From Torreya grandis (taxonomy: Eukaryota; Streptophyta; Pinopsida; Cupressales; Taxaceae): 64,000 nucleotides of DNA. Below the pieces are notes generated by a model, which had not been told where the DNA came from, did no database searches, and saw only the letters and a program-made list of their open reading frames with translations. The first letter of the stretch is position 1; every line of letters begins with the position of its first letter. Location: positions 13,164,001 to 13,228,000 of the forward strand of contig JARHVA010000006.1 in assembly GCA_037957365.1 (NCBI GenBank). The letters are read 5' to 3'. Shown here piece after piece: positions 23,926 to 35,724 of the stretch. The position numbers and the translations under genes are program-made.

Positions 23926-25364
23926 TGGTTGGTTTAGAAGTAGAATATTTAAGAGAAGGGGGGGCATGGGTCTATTTCGAGATGGTTTACGAGATTCCAC
24001 CCTTTTAATAGGTTTAGTCAAAGTTTTATTTGATGGACTTGATGGAGTTAGGTCAAATTTCAAAGATTGGTGAGTTATGCTAGGAATAGGAAGTATTCCT
24101 AGATTATTGATGGGTTTAGTCAAAGAGGTGTAAAGGTGTTTAATAATTTTAGATGGAAGTGGGTTGGATGGTTCCCTTATGGTTTTGGAGGATCGAGTAT
24201 TTGAAGATGGGGTTGAGGTAGTGATAGGTTTGAGGGTAGATTCAAGTGAAGCTAAGGTTTCTTATTTATTTTGGTAAGGGAGGCCAAGATGATGCCAAAA
24301 TGTGGCTCTATCGAGATTGGGTTGAGAAGTAAACTCTAGGCTTTGTACTAGCCTAGAAAAGGGCTTGTAGATAGGTTTGATTCCTTGATCATTTATTTCA
24401 AATTGTAAATCCTTGGGTGGAGAAGATGGAATGGTTTCCCCATCTATGTTTTTGGTGGAAGGTTCAAAATTTAGTGAATATGTTTCTTCCATGGATGGAG
24501 TGGATAAGGTGACCTCTTCTAAAGGAATGATTTCCAAAGGAAGAGTAGGTGAGTCTATAGTGGGGGAGGAAGGTATAATGGTGTCAAGTGAAATGAAGGG
24601 AGTGGTTTCTTCCTTTGTTTGTTCATCCAAAGGAATGGGAAGTGATTGTCCCACTTCAATGAGTGGGGTGAAATAAATAGTAGTAATAGGTTTATCAATA
24701 ACAACATTGATCGTGTGCACCTCACAAGTGTCAGATGATTTTGGTTAGCTTTGATTCACTAAAGGGGAAGTGGAAAATATTATTTGGTTTCCTTAATTGT
24801 GCTTTGTAAGTAAATTTTTAAAGGTTCTACTTGGTCAATAAGTGGATTGGTTAAGGTTGGTGTTATTATATTTTCTTCAATTATAGGTTTACTAAGGGCC
24901 AGAAGAGGGTATACCAATGTCTCAATTATCACATTAGGGTGTGAAACTATTTTTAATTTATTTGGTTGAATTGAAGAGGCTAGCTAGTTTGATAGGTTAA
25001 CAAGTCGGTTGGGTTGATAGGTTGATTGATAGGTTGGTTGATCAGTTAAGGGTGATGAAATTGATTAGGTTAACAAGTTGGGTTGAGGTTGATATGATGG
25101 CTGGGGGAAATGGCTTAAGCTTTAACAAGGTTGGGGTGATTGAGATGATAGATGTTGATAGGTTGTTGGTTGGGCATGATAATATTTGAATGGCTGATGA
25201 TAGGTTGTTGGTTGTTTGTAAGTGAGGTTTGATTGATCATGGATACTGAAAATAGATGGCCTAAGTTTTGACTCTAATCCAGCTATCTAATTTGTTATCA
25301 TTGTAACAAACTCAGGTGGTAGCTCAGGTGAAGGTTGATAGTTTGTGAGTTGGTTGAAGTTGGA

Positions 25365-25485
25365 TTTTAATGAGTTATAGGTAAGGTTAGGTTGATTATA
25401 GACAAGGTTGGGTTGGTTATAGACAAGGTTGGGCTGGTTGTAGATAGGATTGGGTTGGTTGTAGACAAGGTTGGGTTGATTTTGG
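25365..25485 (-). repeat. 24-bp tandem repeat encoding QPNLVYN units
   Basis: About five copies of a 24-bp unit (GACAAGGTTGGGTTGGTTAT type on the plus strand). On the minus strand they read in frame as YNQPNLVYNQPNPIYNQPS and so on, an eight-residue repeat. It lies just before the Leu/Glu segment that precedes the gag core in V. The repeat keeps the frame, so it arose while the gene was read or has been kept by chance. Confidence 0.6.
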
Positions 25486-25560
25486 TAAGGAAGGGATCAT
25501 AAGTGGCTTGTCATGCAAGGTACCAATTTAAGGTGAAAGGATTATTCTCCAAGATCCTAG

Positions 25561-26565
25561 AAAAGTTAGGATATCTAGGAGAGAAAATAGGAAAGATCTC
25601 CATTGAAAACGATAGTGGAGATGAGGTTTTGGAAAATAAGTTCTTGGTTGGTTTGATTTTTCAATTTGTAATCTAGTAAATACTATGTGAAAAATGGAGA
25701 GAAATGAAGCTCACACCTCAAACAAGAAGTAAGCAAAATAAAATATTCAAGGAAATCAAAGCATACACTTAGATACATTAAATTCTAGAGTTTTAATTAT
25801 CTCTCTTTTATCTTATGCCTTAGAAAGTGTGAAGGGGAATCAGCTTGAATAGGTCCTACACAAAGTAGTCTATGTTTGGTTTCGGATTGTGTTTAGGCAA
25901 TCAAGAAGAAGTATATATTGGTTTGAGTACATGGGTTATTACTTGGGGCTTTCTCACCTCACTTCATAATCCTACAGTGATAAGAATGATGAGTGCTTAG
26001 CCAAGATATACCAAGTCCAGAGTTTATACTCAATAGAGAGTTGAGTTAGTTATCCCCTTAGTTTTGAAATCCAAGGGGGATAGCCAGGAGGGGGTAAGGT
26101 TTCCAATAGGTGATGAAATCCTAATCAGTCCTTGTCTCAAGTATTGTTTTGATGTGTTGATTATTTAATGTTTTGGCTTAGTGTGTGAATACAAGTGAAA
26201 GATATGATAAAATTATAGTTCCTCCTAGTTAATATATGAACTAAGATCATCAAGCAATTTAACGAAAGCAAAGTGTTTGTTTTAAACTCAAAATAAAATG
26301 TTGGATTTATTTAAACACATACAAAATCTCTAAATGAAAGATGAAAATTCAAGTCCTAATCCTAGGATGATTGTTCTTTTTATTTCTTTTAAAGATGCAA
26401 GGAAAATAAATTTTAACTTTTCTAAAAATGCAACTAAAACTTGTGTTTTTATTTTTTGTTTTTTATTAAGAATGAAAGCTTAATTTTCATAGAATGCACT
26501 AAATGAATTTAATTAAAGAAATTATAAATTTCCTACAACATTTATGAACCCAAAAATCCTCAAGG
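25561..26565. other. Element II leader, no gene seen
   Basis: Region between PBS and gag remains on the minus strand. No recognisable ORF. Confidence 0.4.
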
Positions 26566-26583
26566 GTCCCATCGGGTGTGCCA
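26566..26583 (-). other. Element II primer binding site
   Basis: The minus strand reads TGGCACACCCGATGGGAC three bases after the LTR end, the same PBS class as in I, V and VI. Confidence 0.75.
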
Positions 26584-26586
26584 AAA

Positions 26587-28099
26587 TGTTTCTATCTATT
26601 TTTTTGTTTTTCTTACTTTTTTTGTTTTTTAAAAAGAAAGAAACTAAGAATGAAGGGTGTTGAAGCATACCTGTTAAAGTTCACACATTTAATCTAGATG
26701 ATTATGAAGAACTATTATTTGGATTGGTACAATGACTTGAAAATAATAAAACACTAAAATAAACTTTTTTGTTAGAAAAGTATATGGGTAGATTGTCTAG
26801 CGTGAGCTAGATCCTAGAAGCAAAAGCTTCTAGGAGGCTGTCAATCCACCTATTTTTAAACACTTAAGTGGTAATGATAAAACAAATATATTTTCCTTAT
26901 ATGACTAAAAATTAAATTAAATACATAAAATAATATTAAATTAATCAAAAAAATAAAATGTTTTGCTTAGATGGCTAAAATAAAGCAACTAGTTTAAATA
27001 ATGCTAATGCTGAAAATTGGCTAAAATAAAGTTGTGGCTTTTGGTTTGGATTGGTTTGATAAGGGTCAAAAGAGTGATTTGGTTGGGGTTGGAAAGGGGT
27101 TTATATGGTGAAGGGTAATCATCTCAATAAAATAAGATGTATAAATGGTCAAAATAATTCCAAGAAGGCAAAGAGGCAAATGGTCCAAAACGAGGCCAAG
27201 AAGGCAAAGGGGTAAATGGTCAAAATGAAGCCAAGAAGCAAAGGGATAAATAGCGATAAAAAAGAAAAATGTTATATGAATAATAGGATAAAATTAAAAT
27301 AGGGTGATGAAGGAAACAATTTAAATAATAAATCCAAAAGGAAAGGAATACAAAAATCAAGATAACTAAACAACAAGATTACCTCAATGCTTGAAGATGC
27401 TTGTTGATGAAAATTGGCTTCTTGATAGTTGATGAAGACTTGAAGTAATTTTGGAAGAGTTATGTTGTTTGATCTCCTTATCTAAAATATTATTACCTCC
27501 TTTATTATACCTCTAAACTTGTAACACAAATATTAATAAGATTCCCATTTGGATTGAAAAGTCTCCCATTTTGGCTAAGAACTCAAAAATGGATGCCCTT
27601 TATCTTTCCCAAAGTATTAAAGAGGTAGGTATCTATTTTAAATTATAATTTCATGTGGGGAAGATAAAATACATGTTTAATAATGAACCCTTAAGGGGAA
27701 ATTTTTTATATTACAAGGGGGTAACTTTATGATGCTGAAATGAGGTCATTAGGTATTTTGGGAAAGGGTCCCAAGTGGGGTATGGTGTCCCACATCAAGC
27801 CATGTCATTTTTAAGCCATGTCACTTGCCATATCACATAAAAATCACATGCCATGTCACATTCCATATCACATTCCATGTCATCATGCCATGTCATCATG
27901 AATAGTGATAGTGGGTCTCATAGTGAATAGTGATGATGAATAGTACTTTCAAATAGTGATTTTGAATGACATTGTGTGATTAAGATAATAATGATTTGGT
28001 TGGGTTAAGAGGGGTTTTGGGAAAGTTTAATAAGTTTTATGGGATATTGAGGCATTTAGGCATCAAAAACTGTAAGTGTGCAATTTTTTAGTGTTTACA
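26587..28099 (-). repeat. Element II LTR, right copy (5' LTR), with internal deletion
   Basis: Starts TGTTTCTATC and ends TGTTTACA. Matches the left copy except for loss of about 370 bp (left-copy coordinates near 15646-16017), which removes the TATA box region. The hairpin is present at 26786-26850. Since transcription starts in the 5' LTR, this copy probably cannot be expressed from its own promoter. Confidence 0.9.
26786..26850 (-). other. Conserved LTR hairpin, element II right LTR
   Basis: Same two-arm structure as at 14905-14970. The outer stem is GTAGATTG / CAATCCACC (one mismatch by C-to-T decay), the inner arm CCTAGAAG / CTTCTAGG. Confidence 0.6.
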
Positions 28100-28104
28100 C
28101 CTTC

Positions 28105-28724
28105 TACACCTGCAAAACATTGAAAAACTTGTAAAAAACACAAATTTAACCTTGTTTGTACAAGTGAAAATATGTACCAAATGGATGTCCAATATCGTGA
28201 GAGAATATTTTATAAGTTCCAGACATTTTATATGCTAAATTACCCCCTTTGATTACATCTCATTGCATACTTTCTCTATCAGGTCAAAACCAAGGTTTTA
28301 GGAGGGTTTTAGAAGGTTTTGGTTCTTAATAATAGTTTATAAAACCATGACATCCAAACCCTAAATAAATTCCACAAATATTGAGTATATTACCCTCCCA
28401 AACCAAACCTATCTTCTTGAGGTCTCATTCTTGGTGTTTGTATAGATATCAGCACTAGAAGTTAGCTTATTGAGCTTTCTCATGCATTTTGGGTACCCTT
28501 GTCATGGTTTTAGGTCAAGTTGGCCACTCTATGTTTCTCCTCTACAACTCAATGGTTATAATGAACCTTATATCTCCCATTAAAATATATCAAGTGTATT
28601 AGGAAGGTTATGTGGTCATTTGAATCAATCTATATGCCATTAGGGTATAGGCCTAGTTCTAAGCCTAATAGGCCTGACTGCACTCCTTGAGCCTTTGACC
28701 ACCTGTGAGTGCCTCTTAGGACTG
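28105..28724 (-). repeat. Element I LTR, right copy, piece 2 of 3
   Basis: Continues the LTR after element II at TACACCTGCAAAACATTG, matching 6597 onward of the left copy, and ends at GGACTG where element III begins (left copy GGAATG near 7209). Confidence 0.85.
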
Positions 28725-31700
28725 TAGATTATCGAGAATTATCATTTATTTTTGAGTTTTTTAATTTATTTTATCATTAATTCAAATTTTATAGTGAATT
28801 TTTATGGTTAAGTAAGTTTTGAGGTATGTATATGATGAGTTCTTACGCCACCATAGTGAGAGTTGTTATGAGAGAGAGTGTAATCATGGTGACTGAGGTT
28901 GACATCAAGTAGTTGTTTTGAGATTATTTTCTAGATGATCAAGGTTATTTTAGTTTTTAGTGACTATGTGCATGTAATATTTTTCATGAGTAAGGTCATT
29001 CATGAAATAAATAGTGTTACCATGAGTCTTGTCATGAGAGAGAAGTGTGTGGTCATGAGAGAAAAGAGTGTTGTTGGCAATGTGAAATGTGATAAGGTGA
29101 TCAATTAAATATTTATAGTATGTGATGTGACAAGGTAATTCTTTAAATAGATAATTTAAATATAACTGATGTCTCATATCATTGGTATAGGTCAAGCATG
29201 GAAGGTACAGTGTATATCACACATAAGTCATGAAGAGGCATGTGCATGATGAGCATGAAGATGTATGTGTAGAGGTATGAAATTATTTGAGGAGAATTTA
29301 AGGCATGTTATCAAGGTTTATAGGCATAAATTAGAGTTTCAAGGTGAGTCTACAGGGGTAAGACCTTCAGTCTAAGTTTACAACTAGACCAGTCCTAGAC
29401 CCTACCTAGCCTAATGAGATATCATGATCTGTTATCAAGGCATATGAAGGATTTATGGTAGTGTTTAAGCATGATATATGTTTTATGTCATGAAAGTGAT
29501 ATTTTTATAATTTTATTAAGGTGATTATATCAATTTCAAGTGGGATGAAGGTTAATTTCAAGTCTTAGTGTGGTTTGTAGATCAAAGACTAGAGAGCAAA
29601 GAGAGAGAACATGACCTAATGAGGTATTAGGATCAATTTCCAAGGCAAGTGTGAGTAGGTGAGAATTGAAAAATGTGATTAATTTTTTTTTAACATTATT
29701 CATTTATTCTAAGGTCAAGTTTTGAAGGATAGGTCATGAAAATGTGTTTCAATGTCTCTTAAGTGCAAAAGAATGAAGGATTCTCTACCCAAGAAGGTTT
29801 TTCTTGTGCTCATTAGATCATCAAACCTCTGCATGGGAACCTAATATATTCATGTTATATTTTAATGGTCCTATCTAAAAATTATAAGCATTAGTTTTTG
29901 GATTGAGGGTTTGTGCTTTATGAACAATCGTTAATAATGAAACTATGGTTAAACCCTCTTAACACCCTAATGAATACACAATGTTGGATATTTTCCTCTA
30001 TAGAGATAAATATGGATTGGTATGGATATATAATTGATTTTAGGTTGTATTAAACTCTCCAAATCACATTAAATTTTGATTAGGTGGTCTGGTGTGTGAG
30101 TAGACCCTACAAGAAAGTGCTGATTTATCAAAGATTTGTTGTAGTAGTCAGAGTTAACCAATTCAAAGTATGAAAATAGATGGAATATGAATCTTGAGAC
30201 ATGTATTTTATGTACATTAATGTTTATGTATAGTTTATAGTATTTATGTGTACAAATTTGGTCTTCCAAGTTGGTCAGTCGCTAGCAGGCCTAATGAAGA
30301 AAAATAGTGCAAAACCTACGCAACAGTGAGAAGATGTTTAGGAATGTGTTATCATGAAGTAATGATGAAACCAAGTTCATGGAGATGTTTTTTTGGATTT
30401 TTATATCCTATTAATTATTTTTATAATTTTTTTAATTTAGGTTCAATGGTGAAAATGATGAATCCAAAATGGCTTATCTAGCTTAGTGAAGATTGTGTGT
30501 AATGAGGTCAATAAATTGGTCTGTAAGACCAATATCTGTAATTAGACCATATGATTTATATATTTTAATATGGCATGTATATTTAAAATTATCATATATT
30601 TTCATTTTTAGTCTTTTAAAGTGGTTATATAGGTGTTGAAGTTCAATGTCATCATGATTTTGCTTTAAGGTAAACTCGTAGCTCTGAGTAAGCAAGTTTC
30701 AATGATGATTTTGAGGCTCTATTACTGAGTTGAAGTATCTAATTCATATGGTGTTGTTTTTTTTTTTTTTTTTAAATTACTTTTCATGCTTTTTAAAATC
30801 TTTAAAGTGAGTGTAATTTAATAAAATGTGTTCACAAAATGGCTTGTCTATTCAAGATTTGACTGTGATACTTTAAGTCAAGTAATTAGTCTATAAGACC
30901 AATATTTGCCATTAGAAATTGTTAGTTTTTTATTTTATGATGATTTTAAGATGTCATAGGATAATTTTAATTCATAAATATTTAATAAAAGTGTCTAAAT
31001 AGGTGTTTGAATTTTAATTACTTATACTATGTTTTTGAGTATTCGGGCAGTTTTGAGTGAGCAAGTTACAAAGGTGCTCTTGAGCCATTATTATCTAAGT
31101 GAAGTTGTTCCAATTATTTGGGTATGTTTATGAGTTCATTTATTATATTTATATATTTTTAATTTTTCATGGGATATATATTAAATGATTTATTTAACTT
31201 CATTCTTACAAGATAGTTTCTGAGGTGTATAGGACTAATAGGGCAGTCTGTTTTAAAGAGGGCTTCAGTGTATGAATAAAGGATGCAGATCTAACCAAGC
31301 ATGGAAGAGGTCATAAGAAGTCATTTTTAAAAAAATTGAGTGGTTTTTTAGAGTTTTATCATACCATATAAATCCAATAAGATCAAGTTCAAGCGTCAAG
31401 AGAGCAAACCTAATGAAGTAGGTCTCCATGAGACCTAAAGGGTGAGTAAGACCAATATTGGTCTTTGATTAAAAATGTAACAAGTGAATTAATATGATAT
31501 TAAGGTAAAATATCTTATCTAAACATGTTTTTATTTTCTAGTTAGATGACGTGTAGGTGATCAAGCATGAGAGAGATCAGATAGTGTTTGAGTACACACA
31601 GGTCTCATGAGACAGTGAGTTGCAAAGAGTGTTTCATGAAGTAGTTGAATATATAATGTGTTGTTCAAACCACAAGAGGTTATTTGGGATGTATTTAAAT

Positions 31701-32623
31701 TTTATTTTAAGTAATATTGATATCTATATAAGTGTAAGGTGTTGAAAGGGATCATGTTCTACACGTTACAAGATAGACCTAATGCAATTAGGTCTCCTTG
31801 AGTCCTAAAAAAGGAATGTATCCTATTGAGTTATGAACAACCTAAGATTATGATTTATTCTTGTTATAACATGTCCTAAGGCACGATATGTGGTAAATAT
31901 AAGTGTAAAAGTGTGTGTGTCTAACCAAGGTGTGTATGATCATGATGCTTGTATAAAACCAAGGTCTAATAGGCCTATTCGTGGAGTTGAGAAAAGGATG
32001 TGCAAGCAAATGAAATAAAACATTATCGATTAGAAGGAGGTATTTTAGACCATTATATGGGTGTATATAAATTATATTTAATATGTAATATGGGTACTAT
32101 AGATGAATATCAAGGTCATATGACCTAATCTATCTTAAAGAGACCTAGTTAAACAAAGAATCCTAGAAGGTAGTTTGAGAGGGATAGAAGAGTGAGAAGA
32201 GATAAATAAGGTGATCATAATTTTATTTATGAGTAAAAAAGTTTTTTTAAAGTGATAAATTTTAGGTATTTGAGTTGGTGTTGATCCATCTAGGGTGTTG
32301 GTGCCTCCTTTTAGGTTGGCGTTTGCTAAAGCCTAGTTGAGTGGGTGCTTAACTAGTTGGGGTTGGTGCTTCATGTGTAGTTGGTACTTCACTAAATATT
32401 GGTTTTTATTTAATATTAATATATTCCATTTTAATATATTATAGGGTTTTATTCCCTTAATGGTTTCCCACATATGTAATGTGTTATCTTATTTCATGAT
32501 CTTGTATGGTTTCATATGCTTTATTAGATGTTCATATTTGTATGAATGGTTCATGTATGCTTAAGTGGAATTGAATGAATGTTTTAAATACATTGATTCA
32601 TCCACCCCATTGATTTTTCTTCA
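28725..32623 (+). repeat. Element III 5' LTR
   Basis: Starts TAGATTATC (the same word after the polypurine tract at 34556) and ends near TTCTTCA. It is AT-rich, with no gene. Contains an internal tandem duplication (30465-31150) and recurrent words such as CATGAGACCTAAAGGGTGAGTAAGACCAATRTTGGTC. The match to the right copy is unbroken apart from element IV. The undisrupted site for IV (GGAAGGTACAGTG) is near 29205. Confidence 0.85.
30465..31150 (+). repeat. About 370-bp tandem duplication inside element III LTR
   Basis: Unit 1 (30465-30834) and unit 2 (30835-31150) share, in order, AATGGCTTRTCTA, GTCTRTAAGACCAATAT, CTRTGTTTT / TGCTTTAAG, GAGTRAGCAAGTT and GAGTTGAAGT / AAGTGAAGTTG. The right LTR shows the same two units with an offset of about 369 bp (59385-60040), so the duplication predates this insertion. 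Confidence 0.65.
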
Positions 32624-32628
32624 AAAAA

Positions 32629-32641
32629 TTAGTATCAAATC
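32629..32641 (+). other. Element III primer binding site
   Basis: TTAGTATCAAATC corresponds to TTGGTATCAGAGC, the plant initiator-Met tRNA PBS, with two G-to-A changes and one further G-to-A/T change. Confidence 0.6.
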
Positions 32642-32695
32642 TTAGTCCTCTGAAGTAGGCCTACCAATTTGAAGGTGATCCTAAAAAGCACAAGA

Positions 32696-33480
32696 TGTCT
32701 AGTGATCAAAAAGAAGAAGACATGTACGTTGAAGAAGTCTACTATGACTTTGAAGCCAAGTTCATAAGTGCCCTATATGATTTGAAGCATAAAAATAAGA
32801 TAAATCATGAGTTGATATTTATGGTCAAGGATATTAAGGAATATATATGTACCTTGAAGAGTGACTAGATCAAAGAAACCAAAGGGGATGAGAAGATCAT
32901 CAAGATCTCAAGAATTAGTATGATCTATTGAATACAAATATATATTCTTTTAAGGTTTATCATGAGCATCTCATAGACAATATGAATACCTATGAGAAGT
33001 TTGAAAAGATCATTGAGGCTCTAGATGACATTTTGAGCAGTCAGAAGTCTGCCAATGATAAGGCAGGTCTTGGTTTAAAATTAGATCAAAAGGAGAGCAA
33101 GGAGAATAATAATACAAATAAGAAGCTCAAAATAAAAAATAATATGAATATAAATTATGTTAGATATCCTGACACCATAAGGTATGAAAATTCATTCAAT
33201 GGTTATTGTTTCTCATGTAGTCAGTTTGGTCATAAAGCAAGAGAGTGTAGAAGATCCTCCAAGAATGAGTTGTCATGGGACCATGGGAGAAGGAATGATC
33301 AGTCAAAAGATAAGAAAATTAATTTTTTTTGCTAAATTTTTCATAATGTGGGACACATTACAAGATTCTATCCTAATAGAGTTATAAGGCCCTCAAGACA
33401 TAACAAGGTATATGGAGCTCCTATAATGCATGAGAAGGGTCAAAATGTGTATGAAAACCAAAGGCAGTCAAGGTGAGTCA
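32696..33480 (+). pseudogene. Element III gag-like ORF with CCHC knuckle
   Basis: Starts at ATG 32696 (MSSDQKEEDMYVEEVYYDFE). After a TAG near 32868 and a frame change near 32925 comes a long open part (32928-33335). It has YEKFEKIIEALDDILSSQKS-ANDKAGLGL, a phrase typical of the C-terminal part of Copia (Ty1) Gag in plants. CFSCSQFGHKARECR follows, a canonical C-x2-C-x4-H-x4-C knuckle that binds RNA. A second, damaged knuckle (FHNVGHITRFY) lies after a TAA/frame break near 33335. The front part looks coiled-coil-like (Lys/Glu-rich). No protease or integrase follows. Confidence 0.65.
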
Positions 33481-34130
33481 TGATTAGTATACTAGTCAAA
33501 ATGGACTATTTTCTAAGGTAGAAAAAGGATAAAATGTAAATAAATGTCAAGGATTCTTGTTATCTACATCTGTGACAAGGAAGTTAAAGAGAAGAAGAAG
33601 GATGAGAAGGTAGAAGAGTCAATTTATTTAGTCAAGCTTAAGTGATTTCTAAAGAGAGATGATCGGTCTCATGATTACAATATGGATGAGAAGAGTGGAT
33701 TAGAGATATGTGAATCTCTTGAGTTCATGGTGTTTTAGTGTCCTATGAAAATGGGTAGCTTCATTAGGCTTCATGGAGATATTCTTCTATCAGTAGAATC
33801 ATGAGATTGTAATCAAAAAAAAAATGTTTTCATATTGAGAAGACTCTAGGTTGTCTATGTTTCAAGCAAGGAGATGAAGATGGATATTATCTAATCATGT
33901 GTTGGTATCTTTGAGGTTTTAAGTGTAGTAGATAGAATAATGAGAGATCTAAAATGGAATTTAGGTATCTAAGGTCAAAGTGCAATCAATTGCTATATGA
34001 GAGGTAAGCTTTTAGTATTTATTTGTGTGAGTAGTTGAGCTTGATCTATGTTAATAATGAGTATTGGTTTCAAGATGCTTGAAGGAAGATGAGGATGGTT
34101 TAAATTTCCTATTGACTCATGTGTTGCACT
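33481..34130 (+). other. Element III interior after gag, no domain recognised
   Basis: Short frames only. I see neither an integrase, RT nor RNase H motif. An env-like or spacer origin cannot be decided. Confidence 0.4.
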
Positions 34131-34133
34131 ATG

Positions 34134-34555
34134 AAGACAAAGGGGGAGTCCCTAATTTTGCATTTGGTGTGCAGAGTGTGGTAGCCTAGTGTGTGATCAA
34201 GAGTTTGATCTTCTTCAGTCATGTCAAGGAAGCTAAGTGATCTTGAGTTCTTAAATCATTTAAAGGAGATATGCTTAGTCTAAATGGGAGCTTGGTATCT
34301 TTGATATCTTTGTCAAGAGGGTGGTTTCCATAGTTTTTGAAGATTGTGTGCCATGTAGTGTTTTTGAGAGCTAGCATAAGCTCAGGGGAAGAAAGTGTGA
34401 TTTCAGTAGTTGCAGGTGACCCTTTGTCATTATTTTTAAAGGGGGAGAAAGATGAAAAAGGGAAAGAAAAGGTAAAATCTAGATCTGGGAGATGGTTGCC
34501 ATCAATAATGGTTGTCATAGTTTTATGAGTGTGATTGCCATCAATGATAAAGGGG
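34134..34555 (+). other. Three polypurine tracts before the element III 3' LTR
   Basis: ACAAAGGGGGAGTCCC (about 34136), TTAAAGGGGGAGAAAGA (about 34436) and ATAAAGGGG (ending at 34555, directly before the LTR). Repeated AAAGGGGGAG tracts upstream of the 3' LTR are known from Sirevirus-type Copia elements. Together with the Copia-like gag this suggests that affiliation (inference). Confidence 0.5.
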
Positions 34556-35043
34556 TAGATTATCAAGCATTGTCATTAATTGTTAAGTTTGTGCATCAAT
34601 GTTTTTATTGATGTCAAAGGTTTTTGTGAAGTTGCATGGTCAAGTAATCTTTGAGGTATGTATATGATGAGTTCTTATGATAACATAGTGAGTGTTGTTA
34701 ATATGAGTGAGAGTGTAATCATGGTGAATGAGGTTGATGTCAAGTATTTATTTTAAGATTGGTGTGTAGATGATCAAGGTCAACTTAGTTAGTAGTGACT
34801 AGGTGCATGGAAGAGTTGTCATGAGTAAGGTCATTCATGAAAGAAAGAGTGTTGCCATGAGTGTTGACATGAGAGATAAGTGTGTGGTCATGAGAGAAAA
34901 GAGTGATATTGGTATTGTGAAATGTGACAAGGTGATCAAGTACATATTGGCAGTATGTTATGTGACCAGGTCATTCCTTAAAGAGAGAATTTGAAGACAA
35001 CTAATGTCTCAGATCATTGGTACAAGTCAAGCATGGAAGGTAC
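34556..35043 (+). repeat. Element III 3' LTR, part before element IV
   Basis: TAGATTATCAAGC onward matches 28725-29213 and ends in GGTAC, the target site of element IV. Confidence 0.85.
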
Positions 35044-35371
35044 TGCTACGCCCTTAACCATTGGTGTGTCTAGGGATATGTGTAGCCTACTTATGGCTTG
35101 TAAAACCATTTGCATATTATTTTACATTTATCTATGCATTCATATGCTTAGTAATTCATACTATGGGTTTTCCATGGCCTTGGTATATTATATATAAGAG
35201 GTAGGGTTATTTGTTCATCATCATGTCAGAGTATTCATTTCTTATTACAAGTATTTGGGAAGTTGCCTCCTCGAAGTGGCTTATCTATTATTCATATTTT
35301 CTACTATATTTCCATATATTTGTAATTTATTTTTGTATTTATGCTTTATTTGGTGAATTAATATCATTCGA
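35044..35371 (+). repeat. Element IV 5' LTR
   Basis: Starts TGCTACGCCCTTAACC; the right copy reads TACTATGCCATTAACC. TATA-like ATTATATATAAGAGG lies near 35187, conserved as ACTATATATAGGAGG in the right copy. The end is near ATCATTCGA, followed by the PBS. Confidence 0.85.
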
Positions 35372-35373
35372 AG

Positions 35374-35385
35374 AGGTATCAAAGC
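35374..35385 (+). other. Element IV primer binding site
   Basis: AGGTATCAAAGC, corresponding to the initiator-Met PBS TGGTATCAGAGC with two changes. Confidence 0.65.
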
Positions 35386-35724
35386 ATTGATTTGGGACAT
35401 AATCAGGACAAAAACCCTAGATCTTGAAATTTTGATATATCTTACAAATAGTTACTAATTTCTCTTCGAAATTTTTACTAGAGCTGATAAATCATTCAAG
35501 TAAGCTTCCATCAAAATTTAATCTCATTTGGATCTGTTTTTCAAAATTTATCACAATTTTAGATGTTTTCATAAATTCACTCCATAGCTCATAATTTGTA
35601 GAATTTTTCAAATTTATTTACATTTTTGGAAACCTTGTAAATAATTATTTTGGGTCTATTATTTGATATTTTTTATTTGATGCCAATATATTTTAAAAAA
35701 ATTATGGTCATAATTGGGTCAACA

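Larger units (their letters stand above)
22941..25560 (-). pseudogene. Element II gag-derived ORF remains (no gag core)
   Basis: Minus-strand pieces match element V in order. A Leu/Glu segment LESKLRPSIFSI (about 25240) corresponds to SSLETSISGS in V. A Pro/Ser/Ile-rich open frame (24262-24720) ends in KPFSRLVQSLEF, like QPFSQLVEKLGL in V. Two Zn-knuckle-like modules follow (AYHRTLGHDIEHCKSL near 23640; YH-ILGHDT-HYKDLK near 23290), then QVQQKDKGKDKMSIP near 23040, like TRSQKDKVKEKTTIP in V. The Retrotrans_gag core (LDWYSSL and neighbours in V) is absent. The remains cannot form a full Gag. Confidence 0.65.
14705..28099 (-). mobile_element. Element II: Tat-like non-autonomous element without pol
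   Basis: Two similar LTRs (14705-16553 and 26587-28099) lie in direct repeat and are flanked by the 5-bp duplication CCTTC (14700-14704 and 28100-28104). The undisrupted site is present in the left LTR of element I near 6593. The PBS next to the right LTR and the polypurine tract next to the left LTR set the orientation as minus. The interior (about 10 kb) holds gag-derived pieces and long non-coding DNA but no RT, RNase H or integrase. Post-pol and gag-linker segments match element V. Confidence 0.9.
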
